A stretch of 64,000 bases of DNA from DASPKT01 sp035626475 (GCA_035626475.1 DASPNP010000037.1:46275-110274), one strand, 5' to 3'; counted from the stretch's first letter, positions 42,382 through 50,881 are shown. Notes: generated by a model not told the origin, from the letters alone. A program made the numbers and translations.

Positions 42382-43752
42382 TCAGCGCACCGGCGGCAGC
42401 CCCACCGCGCTGACCGTGCGGGCGTCGGTCAGGTCGGCGCCCTCCACCTGGGCGCCGATGCAGCGCGCCTCCGACAGGTCGGCGCCGATCAGCTTGGCGT
42501 CGCGCAGATCCGCCTTCACCAGCAGGGCGCGGGCGAGGTTGGCCTGGGACAGCACGGCTTGGTGCAGGCAGGCGCCGGACAGGTCTGCTCCCTCCAGCCG
42601 GGCGCGGGTCAGGTTGGCGCTCCAGAGCCGGCCAGCGGCGCTCTGGATGTGGACCGGGCCGATGTCGGCCTTGCGCGCGACGGCGCCGGTGGCGGTGGCG
42701 CGCTCCAGCGAGGCGCCGCGCATGTCGGCGCCGGACAGGTCGGCGTCCCTCAAATCGGCCAGCGACATGTCGGCCATGGCCAGCGTCGCCCCCACCAGCT
42801 TGGCGCCGCGCAAGCTGGCGCAGTGCAGCAGGGCGGCCGACAGGTTGGCGCCGGAGAGGTCGGCATTGCCGAGGTCGAGCGAGGAGAGATCGGCGCGCAC
42901 GCCCTCCCGCCCGTTGCTATCGACCCAGAGCGCGTGCTCGGCCAGCAGCTCGTGCAGGTCGATGCCGCACTGCTCCGGCGTGCGGGCGACGATGGCGTCC
43001 CTCATGTCGGCGGAGCGGCGGGTCATCTCGTCCATGATGACGCCCACCATCATGGCGCCGGCGAAGCTGGTGTTCTTCAGCTCAGCCCCGCTCAGGATGG
43101 CGCCGTGCAGCTTGGCCCCGGCCAGGTTGGCCTCGCGCAGGTCGGCGCCCTGCAGGTCGCAGCCCGTCAGGTTGGCGTTGGTCAGGTTGGAGCGCATGAA
43201 CTTGGCGCCGCGCATCACGCTGTCCGTCAGGTCGGTCTGCATGACGAAGGCGTTGGAGATCCTGGCGCGGCTCATGTCGGCGGCGATGACGGTGGCGCAG
43301 CTGAGCTCCGTCTGCTGCGGCACCGGCTCGAACTCGTGCCCGTCGATGCGGCCGTCCTTGCGCACATGCATGATGGTGCCGTCGCGCATGTCGGCCTCGA
43401 CCAGCAGCGCCCCGTTCAGCACCGCGCCCCGCAGGCAGGCGCCGCGCAGGTCGGCCTTGCTCAGGTCCGCCTTCTCCAGGATCGCCAGCCGCAGGTCGGC
43501 GCAGTAGAGGTTCGCGCCCGCCAGGTTGCAGCCCGTCAGCCGCGCGCTGAACAGCCGGGCGCCGGAAAGGTCGGCGTCCGACAGGTCCATCCCCGACAGG
43601 TCCAGGTGCGACAGGTCGCGCATCTTCAGGTTGGCGCGCATGCCGCCCGGCTGGCGCCGCAGGAAGGCGGTGTGCCGCTGCAGGACGCCCAGCAGTTCCG
43701 ACTGGCTGAGGCGGAGCCGTTCCGGTTCCTTCTGCCCCGCGGTGGCGGTCAT
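42382..43752 (-). CDS. Pentapeptide-repeat protein (paralogue 2)
   Basis: 456 residues from an ATG with GGAGAG about 8 bases upstream. It has long runs of A(D/N)LXX repeats (roughly residues 45-120, 160-235, 300-450). The N-terminal lead-in RHTAFLRRQPGGMRANL and the mid-protein spacer HALWVDSNGREGVRADL match the layout of the protein at 16.2 kb. The interruption after the first repeat block (ADMRDGTIMHVRKDGRIDGHEFEP) also has a counterpart there. It is probably cytosolic and its function unknown. It diverges from ffh. Confidence 0.92.
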   Translation of the reverse strand: MTATAGQKEPERLRLSQSELLGVLQRHTAFLRRQPGGMRANLKMRDLSHLDLSGMDLSDADLSGARLFSARLTGCNLAGANLYCADLRLAILEKADLSKADLRGACLRGAVLNGALLVEADMRDGTIMHVRKDGRIDGHEFEPVPQQTELSCATVIAADMSRARISNAFVMQTDLTDSVMRGAKFMRSNLTNANLTGCDLQGADLREANLAGAKLHGAILSGAELKNTSFAGAMMVGVIMDEMTRRSADMRDAIVARTPEQCGIDLHELLAEHALWVDSNGREGVRADLSSLDLGNADLSGANLSAALLHCASLRGAKLVGATLAMADMSLADLRDADLSGADMRGASLERATATGAVARKADIGPVHIQSAAGRLWSANLTRARLEGADLSGACLHQAVLSQANLARALLVKADLRDAKLIGADLSEARCIGAQVEGADLTDARTVSAVGLPPVR

Positions 43753-43832
43753 CCTCGTCTCTCCGGTTCCGGGTAGCACGGAAGGGGCAAGCCCATGGCG
43801 ACCAATCTGTGTCGCGACGGGCGTCCGTCCAC

Positions 43833-43953
43833 CGTCACAGCTCGCCTGAATTGTATGAAAATTGTGCTATCGAACGAATTACTGCTTGTGACGCGAACAT
43901 GCCTAGCCCCGACGGTATAGACCGTTGGAGCAGCGGACCGTGACGGTCGTCAC
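43833..43953. promoter_or_regulatory. Repeated GTGACG/CGTCAC sites between the pentapeptide gene and ffh
   Basis: A 14-base palindrome GTGACG-GT-CGTCAC lies at 43940-43953. Single copies of the same half-site are at 43833-43838 (CGTCAC) and 43888-43893 (GTGACG). The spacing from 43833 to 43940 spans the likely pentapeptide-gene promoter. The regulator is unknown. Confidence 0.4.
43850..43878 (-). promoter_or_regulatory. Candidate promoter of pentapeptide gene 2
   Basis: On the minus strand, TTCGTT (43873-43878), 17-base spacer, TACAAT (43850-43855), about 100 bases before the start at 43752 and in the only AT-rich patch of the region. Confidence 0.4.
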
Positions 43954-43997
43954 ACCCATCGGCAAGACACGTGGAATGCCGCCGGGCCGCGCCGAGG

Positions 43998-44026
43998 TTG
44001 ACAGCGGGCGCCCCGGCGTCTATCTG
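43998..44026 (+). promoter_or_regulatory. Sigma-70-type promoter upstream of ffh
   Basis: TTGACA (43998-44003), a 17-base spacer, and TATCTG (44021-44026). The -35 is perfect and the spacing optimal. Transcription would start near 44033, about 155 bases before the ffh ATG. Confidence 0.65.
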
Positions 44027-44070
44027 TCCGCCCAACCCCACGGGGCCACGCCGCCGTTGCCCGGCCGCAC

Positions 44071-44110
44071 CGCCAGTCCGCGAGTATCGCGCACTGGCGC
44101 TTTTGCGTTT
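44071..44110 (+). terminator. Terminator-like hairpin in the ffh leader
   Basis: Outer arms CGCCAGT (44071-44077) and ACTGGCG (44093-44099) enclose a second small stem CGCGA/TCGCG, followed by CTTTTGCGTTT. It lies between the promoter and ffh, so it could end a short RNA of about 75 bases or act as an attenuator. Confidence 0.55.
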
Positions 44111-44187
44111 GGGGCGATTCCAGATTTCGGCGGGCGTGGCGCTGAGGGGGACCTTCTCCCCGCCTCTGGCGGCTATGGGATGCGGCC

Positions 44188-45540
44188 ATGTTCGAAGGAC
44201 TGACGGGACGTCTCGGCGACATCTTCGACCGCCTGCGCAAGCGCGGGGCGCTGACCGAGGACGACGTCAACGCGGCGCTGCGCGAGGTGCGCGTGGCGCT
44301 GCTGGAGGCCGACGTCGCCCTGCCGGCGGTCAAGGCCTTCGTCTCGGGCGTGAAGGAGAAGGCGGTCGGCGCCGAGGTGCTGCGCTCGGTCACGCCGGGC
44401 CAGATGGTCATCAAGATCGTCCACGACCATCTCGTGGAGATGCTGGGCGCCACGACCGAGGAGATCAACCTCAACGCCGAGGCGCCGGTCCCCATCCTGA
44501 TGCTGGGCCTGCAGGGCTCGGGCAAGACCACGACCTCCGCCAAGATCGCGCTCCGCCTCAAGACCCGCGAGAAGAAGAAGGTCCTGATGGCGTCGCTGGA
44601 CGTGCGGCGTCCCGCGGCCCAGGAGCAGCTGAAGGTGCTGGGCGAGCAGGTCGGCGTCGCCACCCTGCCCATCGTCCCGGGCGAGGACCCGGTGACGATC
44701 GCCCAGCGCGCCATGCGCCAGGGCCGCCTGGAGGGCTACGACGTCGTCATCCTGGACACCGCCGGCCGGCTCGCCATCGACGACGAGCTGATGCAGGAGG
44801 TGGTGCGCATCCGCGACGCCGCCAAGCCGGTGGAGAGCCTGCTGGTCGTGGACGCCATGACCGGCCAGGACGCGGTCACCGTCGCCACCAACTTCAACGA
44901 GCGCGTGGGCGTGACCGGCATCGTCATGACCCGCATCGACGGCGACGCCCGCGGCGGTGCGGCGCTCTCCATGCGCCAGGTCACCGGCAAGCCGATCAAG
45001 CTGATGGGCGTCGGCGAGAAGGTCGACGCGCTGGAGCCCTTCCACCCCGACCGCATCGCCGGCCGCATCCTCGGCATGGGCGACGTTGTCAGCCTGGTGG
45101 AGAAGGCCGCCGAGACCATCGACAAGGAGGAGGCCGAGAAGCTCGCGGCCAAGCTCCAGACCGGCGGCTTCGATTTGGACGACATGGCCGCCCAGTTCCG
45201 CCAGCTGCGCAAGATGGGCGGGATGAGCGGCATGATGTCGATGCTGCCCGGGATCGGGAAGATCAAGGAGCAGATCAAGAACGCCAACATCGACGAGAGC
45301 CTGCTGAAGCGCCAGGAGGCGATCATCAGCGCGATGACCAAGGCCGAGCGCAAGAACGTCAAGCTGCTGAACGCCTCGCGCCGCCGCCGCATCGCGCTGG
45401 GCTCCGGCACCACCGTCGCCGACGTGAACCGGCTGCTGAAGCAGTACCAGGACATGTTGGACATGATGCGCAAGATGAAGAAGCTGGGCCAGAAGGGCCT
45501 GATGCGCCAGGGCCTGTCCGCCCTGATGCCGAGGCGCTGA
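44188..45540 (+). CDS. ffh: Signal recognition particle protein Ffh (SRP54)
   Basis: 450 residues. NG GTPase domain: LTEDDVNAALREVRVALLEADVAL, P-loop LGLQGSGKTTTSAKIA, DVRRPAAQEQL, DTAGRLAIDDELM, TRIDGDARGGAALS. The methionine-rich M domain binds signal sequences and SRP RNA: MGGMSGMMSMLPG and YQDMLDMMRKMKK. It recognises nascent membrane proteins and hands them to FtsY. It heads the ffh-rpsP-rimM-trmD-rplS block. The leader contains a promoter and a terminator-like hairpin. Confidence 0.98.
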   Translation: MFEGLTGRLGDIFDRLRKRGALTEDDVNAALREVRVALLEADVALPAVKAFVSGVKEKAVGAEVLRSVTPGQMVIKIVHDHLVEMLGATTEEINLNAEAPVPILMLGLQGSGKTTTSAKIALRLKTREKKKVLMASLDVRRPAAQEQLKVLGEQVGVATLPIVPGEDPVTIAQRAMRQGRLEGYDVVILDTAGRLAIDDELMQEVVRIRDAAKPVESLLVVDAMTGQDAVTVATNFNERVGVTGIVMTRIDGDARGGAALSMRQVTGKPIKLMGVGEKVDALEPFHPDRIAGRILGMGDVVSLVEKAAETIDKEEAEKLAAKLQTGGFDLDDMAAQFRQLRKMGGMSGMMSMLPGIGKIKEQIKNANIDESLLKRQEAIISAMTKAERKNVKLLNASRRRRIALGSGTTVADVNRLLKQYQDMLDMMRKMKKLGQKGLMRQGLSALMPRR

Positions 45541-45543
45541 GAC

Positions 45544-46542
45544 GTGACCGCCCCCACTATGGCCGCCCCCGCCCACCGCACGCTGAAGACCGAGCGCCTG
45601 GTGCTCCGCCCCCTCGAGGTGTCGGACGCCGAGGCTCTGTTCCCGGTCTTCTCCGATCCGGTGAGCATGCGCTACTGGTCCTGCCTGCCGCACAAGGATG
45701 TGGCCGAGACCACCGCGATGCTGCGGGGCATGGTCGGCACCGACGACGGCACCTCGCGCATGTGGGCGGTCACCACGGATGGCGGGCGCTGCCTGGGCTG
45801 GTCCTCGCTGTTCGGGGTCCGCAACCGGCTGGGCGAGCTGGGCTATATCCTGACGCCGGAGGCCCGCGGCCGCGGCTATGCGACGGAGGCCGTCGGCGCC
45901 GCGCTGGCCTTCGGCTTCGGGGAATGGAACCTGCACCGGGTGGCGGCGAACCTCGACCCGCGCAACGACCGGTCCGCCGCCCTGCTGGAACGGCTGGGCT
46001 TCACCCGCGAGGCCGTCACCCGCAAGGATTTCCTGGTCGGCGGCATCTACTACGACTCGATGATCTACGGGCTGCTGGCCGACGAGTGGAGCGGCACCGT
46101 CGAGCGGCCGGCCCACGCCCCGCTGCCGGCCTGGACACGCCGCCGGTCGCCCGCCCTGGAGCATGTCTCGGTCGGCACATCAGACCTCGCCCGCGCCGGC
46201 GCCTTCTACGACAAGGTGCTGGCGAATCTCGGCCTCGGTCGCCTGTTCGAGGGCCACGACCACATCGCCTGGGGCCGGCGCGGCGAGGGTTTCTTCATCG
46301 TGAACACGCCGCTGGACACGAGCCGCCCCGCCGGGCCCGGCAACGGCAGCCATGTCTGCTTCGGCGCGCCCACCCGCGCGGCCGTCGACGCCTTCCACCG
46401 AACCGCGCTGGAGCATGGCGCCGCCGACGACGGCGCGCCGGGCCTGCGCCCCCACTACACACCGACCTACTACGCCGCCTTCGTGCTCGATCCGGACGGG
46501 CACAAGATCGAGGCGGTGTGTCACCTTCCGGAAGCTTGCTAA
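45544..46542 (+). CDS. GNAT acetyltransferase fused to a VOC (glyoxalase-like) domain
   Basis: 332 residues. Residues ~12-185 are a RimJ/RimL-type GNAT domain: LKTERLVLRPLEVSDAEALF, GYILTPEARGRGYATEAV (acetyl-CoA loop R-G-R-G-Y-A), and LHRVAANLDPRNDRSAALLERLGF. Residues ~193-330 are a VOC metalloenzyme-like domain: LEHVSVGTSDLARAGAFYDKVL and AFVLDPDGHKIEAVCH. It begins with GTG 3 bases after the ffh stop (an ATG at 45559 is an alternative), so it is co-transcribed and probably coupled. Substrates are unknown. ffh is more often followed directly by rpsP. Confidence 0.92.
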   Translation: MTAPTMAAPAHRTLKTERLVLRPLEVSDAEALFPVFSDPVSMRYWSCLPHKDVAETTAMLRGMVGTDDGTSRMWAVTTDGGRCLGWSSLFGVRNRLGELGYILTPEARGRGYATEAVGAALAFGFGEWNLHRVAANLDPRNDRSAALLERLGFTREAVTRKDFLVGGIYYDSMIYGLLADEWSGTVERPAHAPLPAWTRRRSPALEHVSVGTSDLARAGAFYDKVLANLGLGRLFEGHDHIAWGRRGEGFFIVNTPLDTSRPAGPGNGSHVCFGAPTRAAVDAFHRTALEHGAADDGAPGLRPHYTPTYYAAFVLDPDGHKIEAVCHLPEAC

Positions 46543-46569
46543 GACCAACACAGAAGAGAGAGTAGAACG

Positions 46570-46914
46570 ATGTCCCTCAAGATCCGTCTGTCCCGCGGCG
46601 GCGCCAAGAAGCGCCCCTTCTACAGCATCGTCATCGCCGACGCCCGCTCGCCCCGCGACGGCAACTTCATCGAGAAGGTCGGCACCTACAACCCGATGCT
46701 GCAGAAGGACCACCCGGAGCGCATCACCCTGAAGGAGGAGCGCATCCGTCATTGGCTCGGCGTGGGCGCCCAGCCGACGGACCGCGTCGCCCTGTTCCTG
46801 GGCCGCGCCAACATCACGGAGATGCCGAAGGTCGCCGAGACGCCGAAGAAGTCGGCTCCGAAGGCCAAGGCCCAGGAGCGCGCGAAGGCCGCCGCCGCGG
46901 CCGCCGGCGAGTAA
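46570..46914 (+). CDS. rpsP: 30S ribosomal protein bS16
   Basis: 114 residues. The core MSLKIRLSRGGAKKRPFYSI and IEKVGTYNPM are diagnostic; ALFLGRANI is near the end of the fold. The tail after residue ~90 is a Lys/Ala-rich extension (KKSAPKAKAQERAKAAAAAAG) common in alphaproteobacterial bS16. AGAGAGAGTAG precedes the ATG. Confidence 0.98.
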   Translation: MSLKIRLSRGGAKKRPFYSIVIADARSPRDGNFIEKVGTYNPMLQKDHPERITLKEERIRHWLGVGAQPTDRVALFLGRANITEMPKVAETPKKSAPKAKAQERAKAAAAAAGE

Positions 46915-47025
46915 GGCTCAGGCCGGCAAGGGACGTCCGGCCGGCGCCGCCCCGCCCGCGACAGCGGTGCGCGGGGCGGCGCGCCGGGCCGTCGCTAAGC
47001 CGGCATGGCAGGAGGACAGGGCTCG

Positions 47026-47676
47026 ATGGCCGACCGCGTCTGCGTGGGCCAGTTCGTGGGCGCCCACGGCGTTCATGGACGGGCGAAGCTGAAGAGCTTC
47101 ACCGAAGTGCCGGAGGCGCTCTTCGAATACGGTCCGCTGACCGACGAGAAGGGCGGGCGCACCTTCGCGGTGAAGCTCACCGGCATGGGAAAGGACCATT
47201 TCCTGGTCGAGGTGGAAGGGTTGAAGGGCCGCGAGGCCGCCGACGCCCTGAAGGGGACGCGCGTCTATGTCGACCGCTCGGCCCTGCCCGCCACCGACGA
47301 GGACGAGTTCTATCACGCCGACCTGATCGGGCTGGAGACGGTGACCGAGGACGGGCAGCCCTTCGGCCCCATCCTCGCCATCTACGATTTCGGCGCCGGC
47401 GACGTGCTGGAGATCCGGCACGTCTCGGGCAAGACCGTCACCATCCCCTTTACGCTCGCCTGCGTGCCGGTGGTGGAGGTGAAGGCGAAGCGGGTCGTCG
47501 TCGCCCCGCCGGTCAACCTCTTCGCCAAGGCCCGCCCCTCGCCCGAGGAGCTGGCCGAGATGGAGGGGGGCCCGCCCGCCGATGAGGTGGGGGCGGATTC
47601 CGGCGAGGACGGGATCACCGTCGACGCGGCGGAGAACATCGCGCCGGAGGAAGCGGGCCGGGCGAGGGACGCATAG
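47026..47676 (+). CDS. rimM: Ribosome maturation factor RimM
   Basis: 216 residues. The start at 47026 is used because AGGAGG lies 10 bases upstream, whereas the earlier ATG at 47005 lies before that site. VCVGQFVGAHGVHGRAKLKSFTE opens the RimM N-terminal domain; the PRC-barrel includes EFYHADLIGL and VLEIRH...VTIPF. RimM helps assemble the 30S head by binding uS19. The last ~40 residues are an acidic, disordered-looking tail. Confidence 0.96.
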   Translation: MADRVCVGQFVGAHGVHGRAKLKSFTEVPEALFEYGPLTDEKGGRTFAVKLTGMGKDHFLVEVEGLKGREAADALKGTRVYVDRSALPATDEDEFYHADLIGLETVTEDGQPFGPILAIYDFGAGDVLEIRHVSGKTVTIPFTLACVPVVEVKAKRVVVAPPVNLFAKARPSPEELAEMEGGPPADEVGADSGEDGITVDAAENIAPEEAGRARDA

Positions 47677-47681
47677 GTCCC

Positions 47682-48503
47682 ATGCCTGAAACCACGACCA
47701 CCCCCTGGCACGTCACCGTGCTCACGCTTTTCCCGGAGATGTTCCCGGGCCCGCTGGGCCTGAGCCTCGCCGGGAAGGCGCTGGAAAATGGGGTCTGGTC
47801 GCTGGAATCAGTGGACATCCGGACGTTCGCGCGCGATAAACACCGCTCCGTGGACGACACCCCGTTCGGCGGAGGGCCCGGCATGATCATGCGGCCCGAT
47901 GTGCTGGACGCGGCGCTGACGGACGTTCTGTCGCGCCGGCCGGAACGGGGGCGGGTGATCTACCTCTCGCCGCGCGGACGTGTGCTGACCCAGGACCTGG
48001 TGAAGGAACTGGCGGCCGCTCCCGTGGTGACGCTCCTATGCGGGCGGTACGAGGGGGTCGACGAGCGCGTCCTGGAGGAGCATGGCCTCGAGGAGGTGAG
48101 CCTCGGGGATTTCGTGCTGTCCGGCGGCGAGCCGGCGGCGCTCGCTCTGATCGACGCCTGCGTCCGGCTGCTGCCGGGCGTCATGGGCAACGTCGAGACG
48201 GCGGGCGAGGAGAGTTTCGAGCGGGGATTGCTGGAATATCCCCACTATACGCGGCCCGCCGACTGGAAGGGCCGCACGGTGCCGGAGGTCCTTCTCTCCG
48301 GCCACCACGAGAAGGTTCGGGCCTGGCGGCTCGAGCAGGCCGAGCGGATCACGCGGGACAGGCGTCCCGACCTGTGGACCGCCTACCTGGAAAGCCGCCC
48401 CGCCCCGCCGGCCAAGCGCAAGCGGCGCCGGCAAGGAGCGCAGGATTTGGAGCCCGGTCAAACGGTCTCCGTGAGTGAGAGTACGGGTTCCAACGCTGAA
48501 TGA
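47682..48503 (+). CDS. trmD: tRNA (guanine37-N1)-methyltransferase
   Basis: 273 residues; the first ~235 are the TrmD trefoil-knot SPOUT enzyme. LTLFPEMFPGPLGLSLAGKAL, the DDTPFGGGPGMIMRPD loop, LLCGRYEGVDERVLE, LGDFVLSGGEPAAL and the SAM-binding knot are clear. It methylates G37 of tRNAs to keep the reading frame. About 35 extra C-terminal residues are basic, then Ser-rich. It starts 5 bases after the rimM stop. Confidence 0.98.
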   Translation: MPETTTTPWHVTVLTLFPEMFPGPLGLSLAGKALENGVWSLESVDIRTFARDKHRSVDDTPFGGGPGMIMRPDVLDAALTDVLSRRPERGRVIYLSPRGRVLTQDLVKELAAAPVVTLLCGRYEGVDERVLEEHGLEEVSLGDFVLSGGEPAALALIDACVRLLPGVMGNVETAGEESFERGLLEYPHYTRPADWKGRTVPEVLLSGHHEKVRAWRLEQAERITRDRRPDLWTAYLESRPAPPAKRKRRRQGAQDLEPGQTVSVSESTGSNAE

Positions 48504-48543
48504 CCGCCGTGAGGCCGGTCAGTGTATTGATGGGGTGAGTGTC

Positions 48544-48933
48544 ATGAACATCATTCAGAAGCTCGAGCAGGAGCAGATCGAGAAGCTGGTTTCGGCCCGC
48601 GCCGTGCCGGAGTTCTCGCCGGGCGACACGCTCAAGGTGAACGTGAAGGTCATCGAGGGCACGCGCGAGCGCGTCCAGGCCTATGAGGGCGTCTGCATCG
48701 CCCGCAAGAACAGCGGCGTGAACTCGTCCTTCACCGTCCGCAAGATCAGCTACGGCGAGGGCGTGGAGCGCGTGTTCCCGCTGTACAGCCCGCGCATCGA
48801 CAGCATCGAGGTCGTGCGCAAGGGCGACGTCCGCCGCGCCAAGCTGTACTACCTGCGCGACCGCCGCGGCAAGTCGGCCCGCATCGCCGAGCGCACCACC
48901 GGCCGCGGCATGCAGAAGGACGCCGCCGAGTAA
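48544..48933 (+). CDS. rplS: 50S ribosomal protein bL19
   Basis: 129 residues from ATG 48544, preceded by GGGGTGAGTGTC. MNIIQKLEQEQIEKL, FSPGDTLKVNVKVIEG, RVQAYEGVCIARKNSG and RAKLYYLRDRRGKSARI are bL19 blocks. It lies at the 30S-50S interface. It is the last gene of the block and is followed by a hairpin terminator. Confidence 0.98.
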   Translation: MNIIQKLEQEQIEKLVSARAVPEFSPGDTLKVNVKVIEGTRERVQAYEGVCIARKNSGVNSSFTVRKISYGEGVERVFPLYSPRIDSIEVVRKGDVRRAKLYYLRDRRGKSARIAERTTGRGMQKDAAE

Positions 48934-48989
48934 GGCAGCCTCCTTCGCGCGGCCCTTCGGGGCCGTCGCAAGAGCCATGAACCCCGTTA

Positions 48990-49021
48990 CGCCCGCCGGA
49001 GAGCCTCTCCGGCGGGCGTTT
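48990..49021 (+). terminator. Terminator after rplS
   Basis: A long GC-rich stem, CGCCCGCCGGAGAG (48990-49003) with CTCTCCGGCGGGCG (49005-49018), then TTT. The stem is very stable but the T-run short. The 240 bases between rplS and the amidohydrolase gene hold no other feature I can support. Confidence 0.65.
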
Positions 49022-49171
49022 CGCGTTGGGCTCCTCCTGGGAACCAGACAGTGCGGGGCAAGGCGGCCCGCCCGGCGCAGGAAGGGCACCTCCGCCAGCG
49101 CCGGTTCACAGACCGTTTCTCCTTCCCTAGAGTTGGGACCGGCGGTGAGGCGGGAATGATCGGGGGCTGCG

Positions 49172-50515
49172 ATGCGGACACTTCCATGCCTGCCCAGATC
49201 CTGGATCGTCGGCCTGTGCGCGGCAGCGCTGATGACTGCGGCGGCGACCGCGCCGGCCGCCGAACCGGAGCGGGACGCGCCGCTTCTCGTGCGGGCCGGA
49301 AGGATGTTCGACAGTGAGAGCGGGCAGCTGCTGCCTGGCCGCGACATTCTGGTCCGCGGCGACCGCATCGAACAGGTCGGCGAACGGCTGGAACTGCCCC
49401 CGGATGGACGGCTGCTGGATCTCAGCGGCTACACGGTGCTGCCGGGCCTTATCGATGGCCATACGCACCTGATGCAGGAGCACCCCGGCGACGAGGGCTC
49501 GGGTGAGACGGGCGTGCGGGAGATCGTGCGGGAAGGAGAGGTGCTCCGCGCGTTGCGGGGAGCCGCCCGGGCGCGGACCTACCTGGAGGCGGGCTTCACC
49601 AGCCTGCGCGACCTGGGCAATGCCGGACGGTTCGGCGACACGGCGCTGAAGCGCGCCCTTGCCGAAGGGACGCTCCCCGGCCCGCGCCTCCATGTCTCGG
49701 GTCCCGGCCTGTCTCCCTCGGGCGGCCAGTTCGACGGGATCGTCCCGCAGCACCAGGATCTGGTCGGGCATGAATACCGGGTCGTGCGCGGCCCCGACGA
49801 CGCCCGCGTCGCCGTGCGCGAGGCGGCGGTCCAGGGCGTGGACCACATCAAGATCTTCTCCAACGGCTCGCCGCTGCCGACCTACCTCTCGGTGGCGGAA
49901 ATGCGCGCCATCGTCGAGGAAGCCCATCTCCATGGACTGAAGGTGACGGCCCATGCCACGACCGACCCGGCGATCGGACGGGCGCTGGATGCCGGAGTGG
50001 ACGCCATCGAGCACGGAAGGGCCGCATCGCCGGCCACGCTCGCCCGGATGAAGGAGATGCGGGTTCCCCTGGTGCTGACGGAATGGGGAAAGGAGCTGAT
50101 CGACATCGATATCGAGCGCGCACCCCCTCATCTCCGCCCGTCGGCGGTGCGCATCGACGCGATCATGAGCCAGTCGCGCGGCCGGGTCGCGGCCGCACTG
50201 AAGGCCGGGGTCGACGTCGCGTTCGGCTCGGACATGTATGTGGATTTCGGGATCTCGCGTGGGCGAGCGGCGCTGACGGCGCTGGACGCCTATGTGGAGG
50301 GCGGCATGACACCGGCCGCCGCCCTGCGCTCCGCCACCTTTCTCGCCGGCCGACTGATCGCGCCGGACCGGCTGGGCGTGATCAAGCCCGGCGCCTACGC
50401 CGACCTGATCGCGGTCGAGGGTGATCCGACCGCCGACCTTCAGGCGCTGGAGCGGCTGCGCTGCGTACTGCTCGGCGGCAAGCTTCGCGAGATACCGGGC
50501 GCCGTATGCCGCTGA
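49172..50515 (+). CDS. Secreted imidazolonepropionase-like amidohydrolase
   Basis: 447 residues with a signal peptide (WIVGLCAAALMTAAATAPAA). The metal-dependent amidohydrolase fold shows VLPGLIDGHTHL (first two His ligands), IKIFSNGSPLP where the lysine would bridge metals, VTAHATTD, IEHGRA and VAFGSDMYVD (Asp). The C-terminal block GVIKPGAYADLIAVEGDP closes the small beta domain. Members of this branch include Xaa-Arg/Xaa-Pro dipeptidases and prolidases; the substrate here is not known. A periplasmic location fits a peptide- or amide-scavenging role. Confidence 0.93.
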   Translation: MRTLPCLPRSWIVGLCAAALMTAAATAPAAEPERDAPLLVRAGRMFDSESGQLLPGRDILVRGDRIEQVGERLELPPDGRLLDLSGYTVLPGLIDGHTHLMQEHPGDEGSGETGVREIVREGEVLRALRGAARARTYLEAGFTSLRDLGNAGRFGDTALKRALAEGTLPGPRLHVSGPGLSPSGGQFDGIVPQHQDLVGHEYRVVRGPDDARVAVREAAVQGVDHIKIFSNGSPLPTYLSVAEMRAIVEEAHLHGLKVTAHATTDPAIGRALDAGVDAIEHGRAASPATLARMKEMRVPLVLTEWGKELIDIDIERAPPHLRPSAVRIDAIMSQSRGRVAAALKAGVDVAFGSDMYVDFGISRGRAALTALDAYVEGGMTPAAALRSATFLAGRLIAPDRLGVIKPGAYADLIAVEGDPTADLQALERLRCVLLGGKLREIPGAVCR

Positions 50516-50588
50516 CCGGGGCGTCTCAAGGCATGAGAGGGATCGGCGCCGGACGGCGACCGGAACCGCCCCTCCCCTCCCGCACGCC

Positions 50589-50876
50589 CTAGATTCCCCG
50601 CACCATCATCACCACGCCTGTCGCCCCTGCGCGGCGGTCCCGGGCTATCTCCTGGTACTCGGGCGACTGCTCCCAGCGGCGGAAGGCGGCCTCGTCCGGG
50701 AAGGAGAGCAGGACCAGCTTCTGGTGCGGCCACTCCCCCTCGATGATCTCGGGTACCGTGTCGGCGGCCAGCAGGCGGCCGCCATACTGGATCAGCACCG
50801 GCATGAACGCCGCCTGATAGCGGCCATAGGCCTCGGGCTCGGTGATGGTGATCTGGCCCAGCGCGTAGACGGTCAT
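50589..50876 (-). CDS. DUF1330 protein
   Basis: 95 residues from the ATG at 50876, which has GGAG 8 bases upstream; a GTG three codons earlier is less supported. The ferredoxin-like dimeric alpha/beta-barrel pattern is visible: YGRYQAAFMPVLIQYGGRLLA, EWPHQKLVLLSFPDEAAFRRWEQSPEYQEI, ending in ATGVVMMV. DUF1330 proteins resemble antibiotic-biosynthesis monooxygenase folds; the function is unknown. It follows the first SBP gene by 5 bases, so it is the last gene of that transcript. Confidence 0.9.
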   Translation of the reverse strand: MTVYALGQITITEPEAYGRYQAAFMPVLIQYGGRLLAADTVPEIIEGEWPHQKLVLLSFPDEAAFRRWEQSPEYQEIARDRRAGATGVVMMVRGI

Positions 50877-50881
50877 GCCGC

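Noticed and set aside
44030..44187. SRP RNA (ffs) gene next to ffh
   Set aside because: The conserved SRP RNA tetraloop region (GGUCAGG...GGAAGGAAGCAGCC) is absent, and the predicted RNA is too short.
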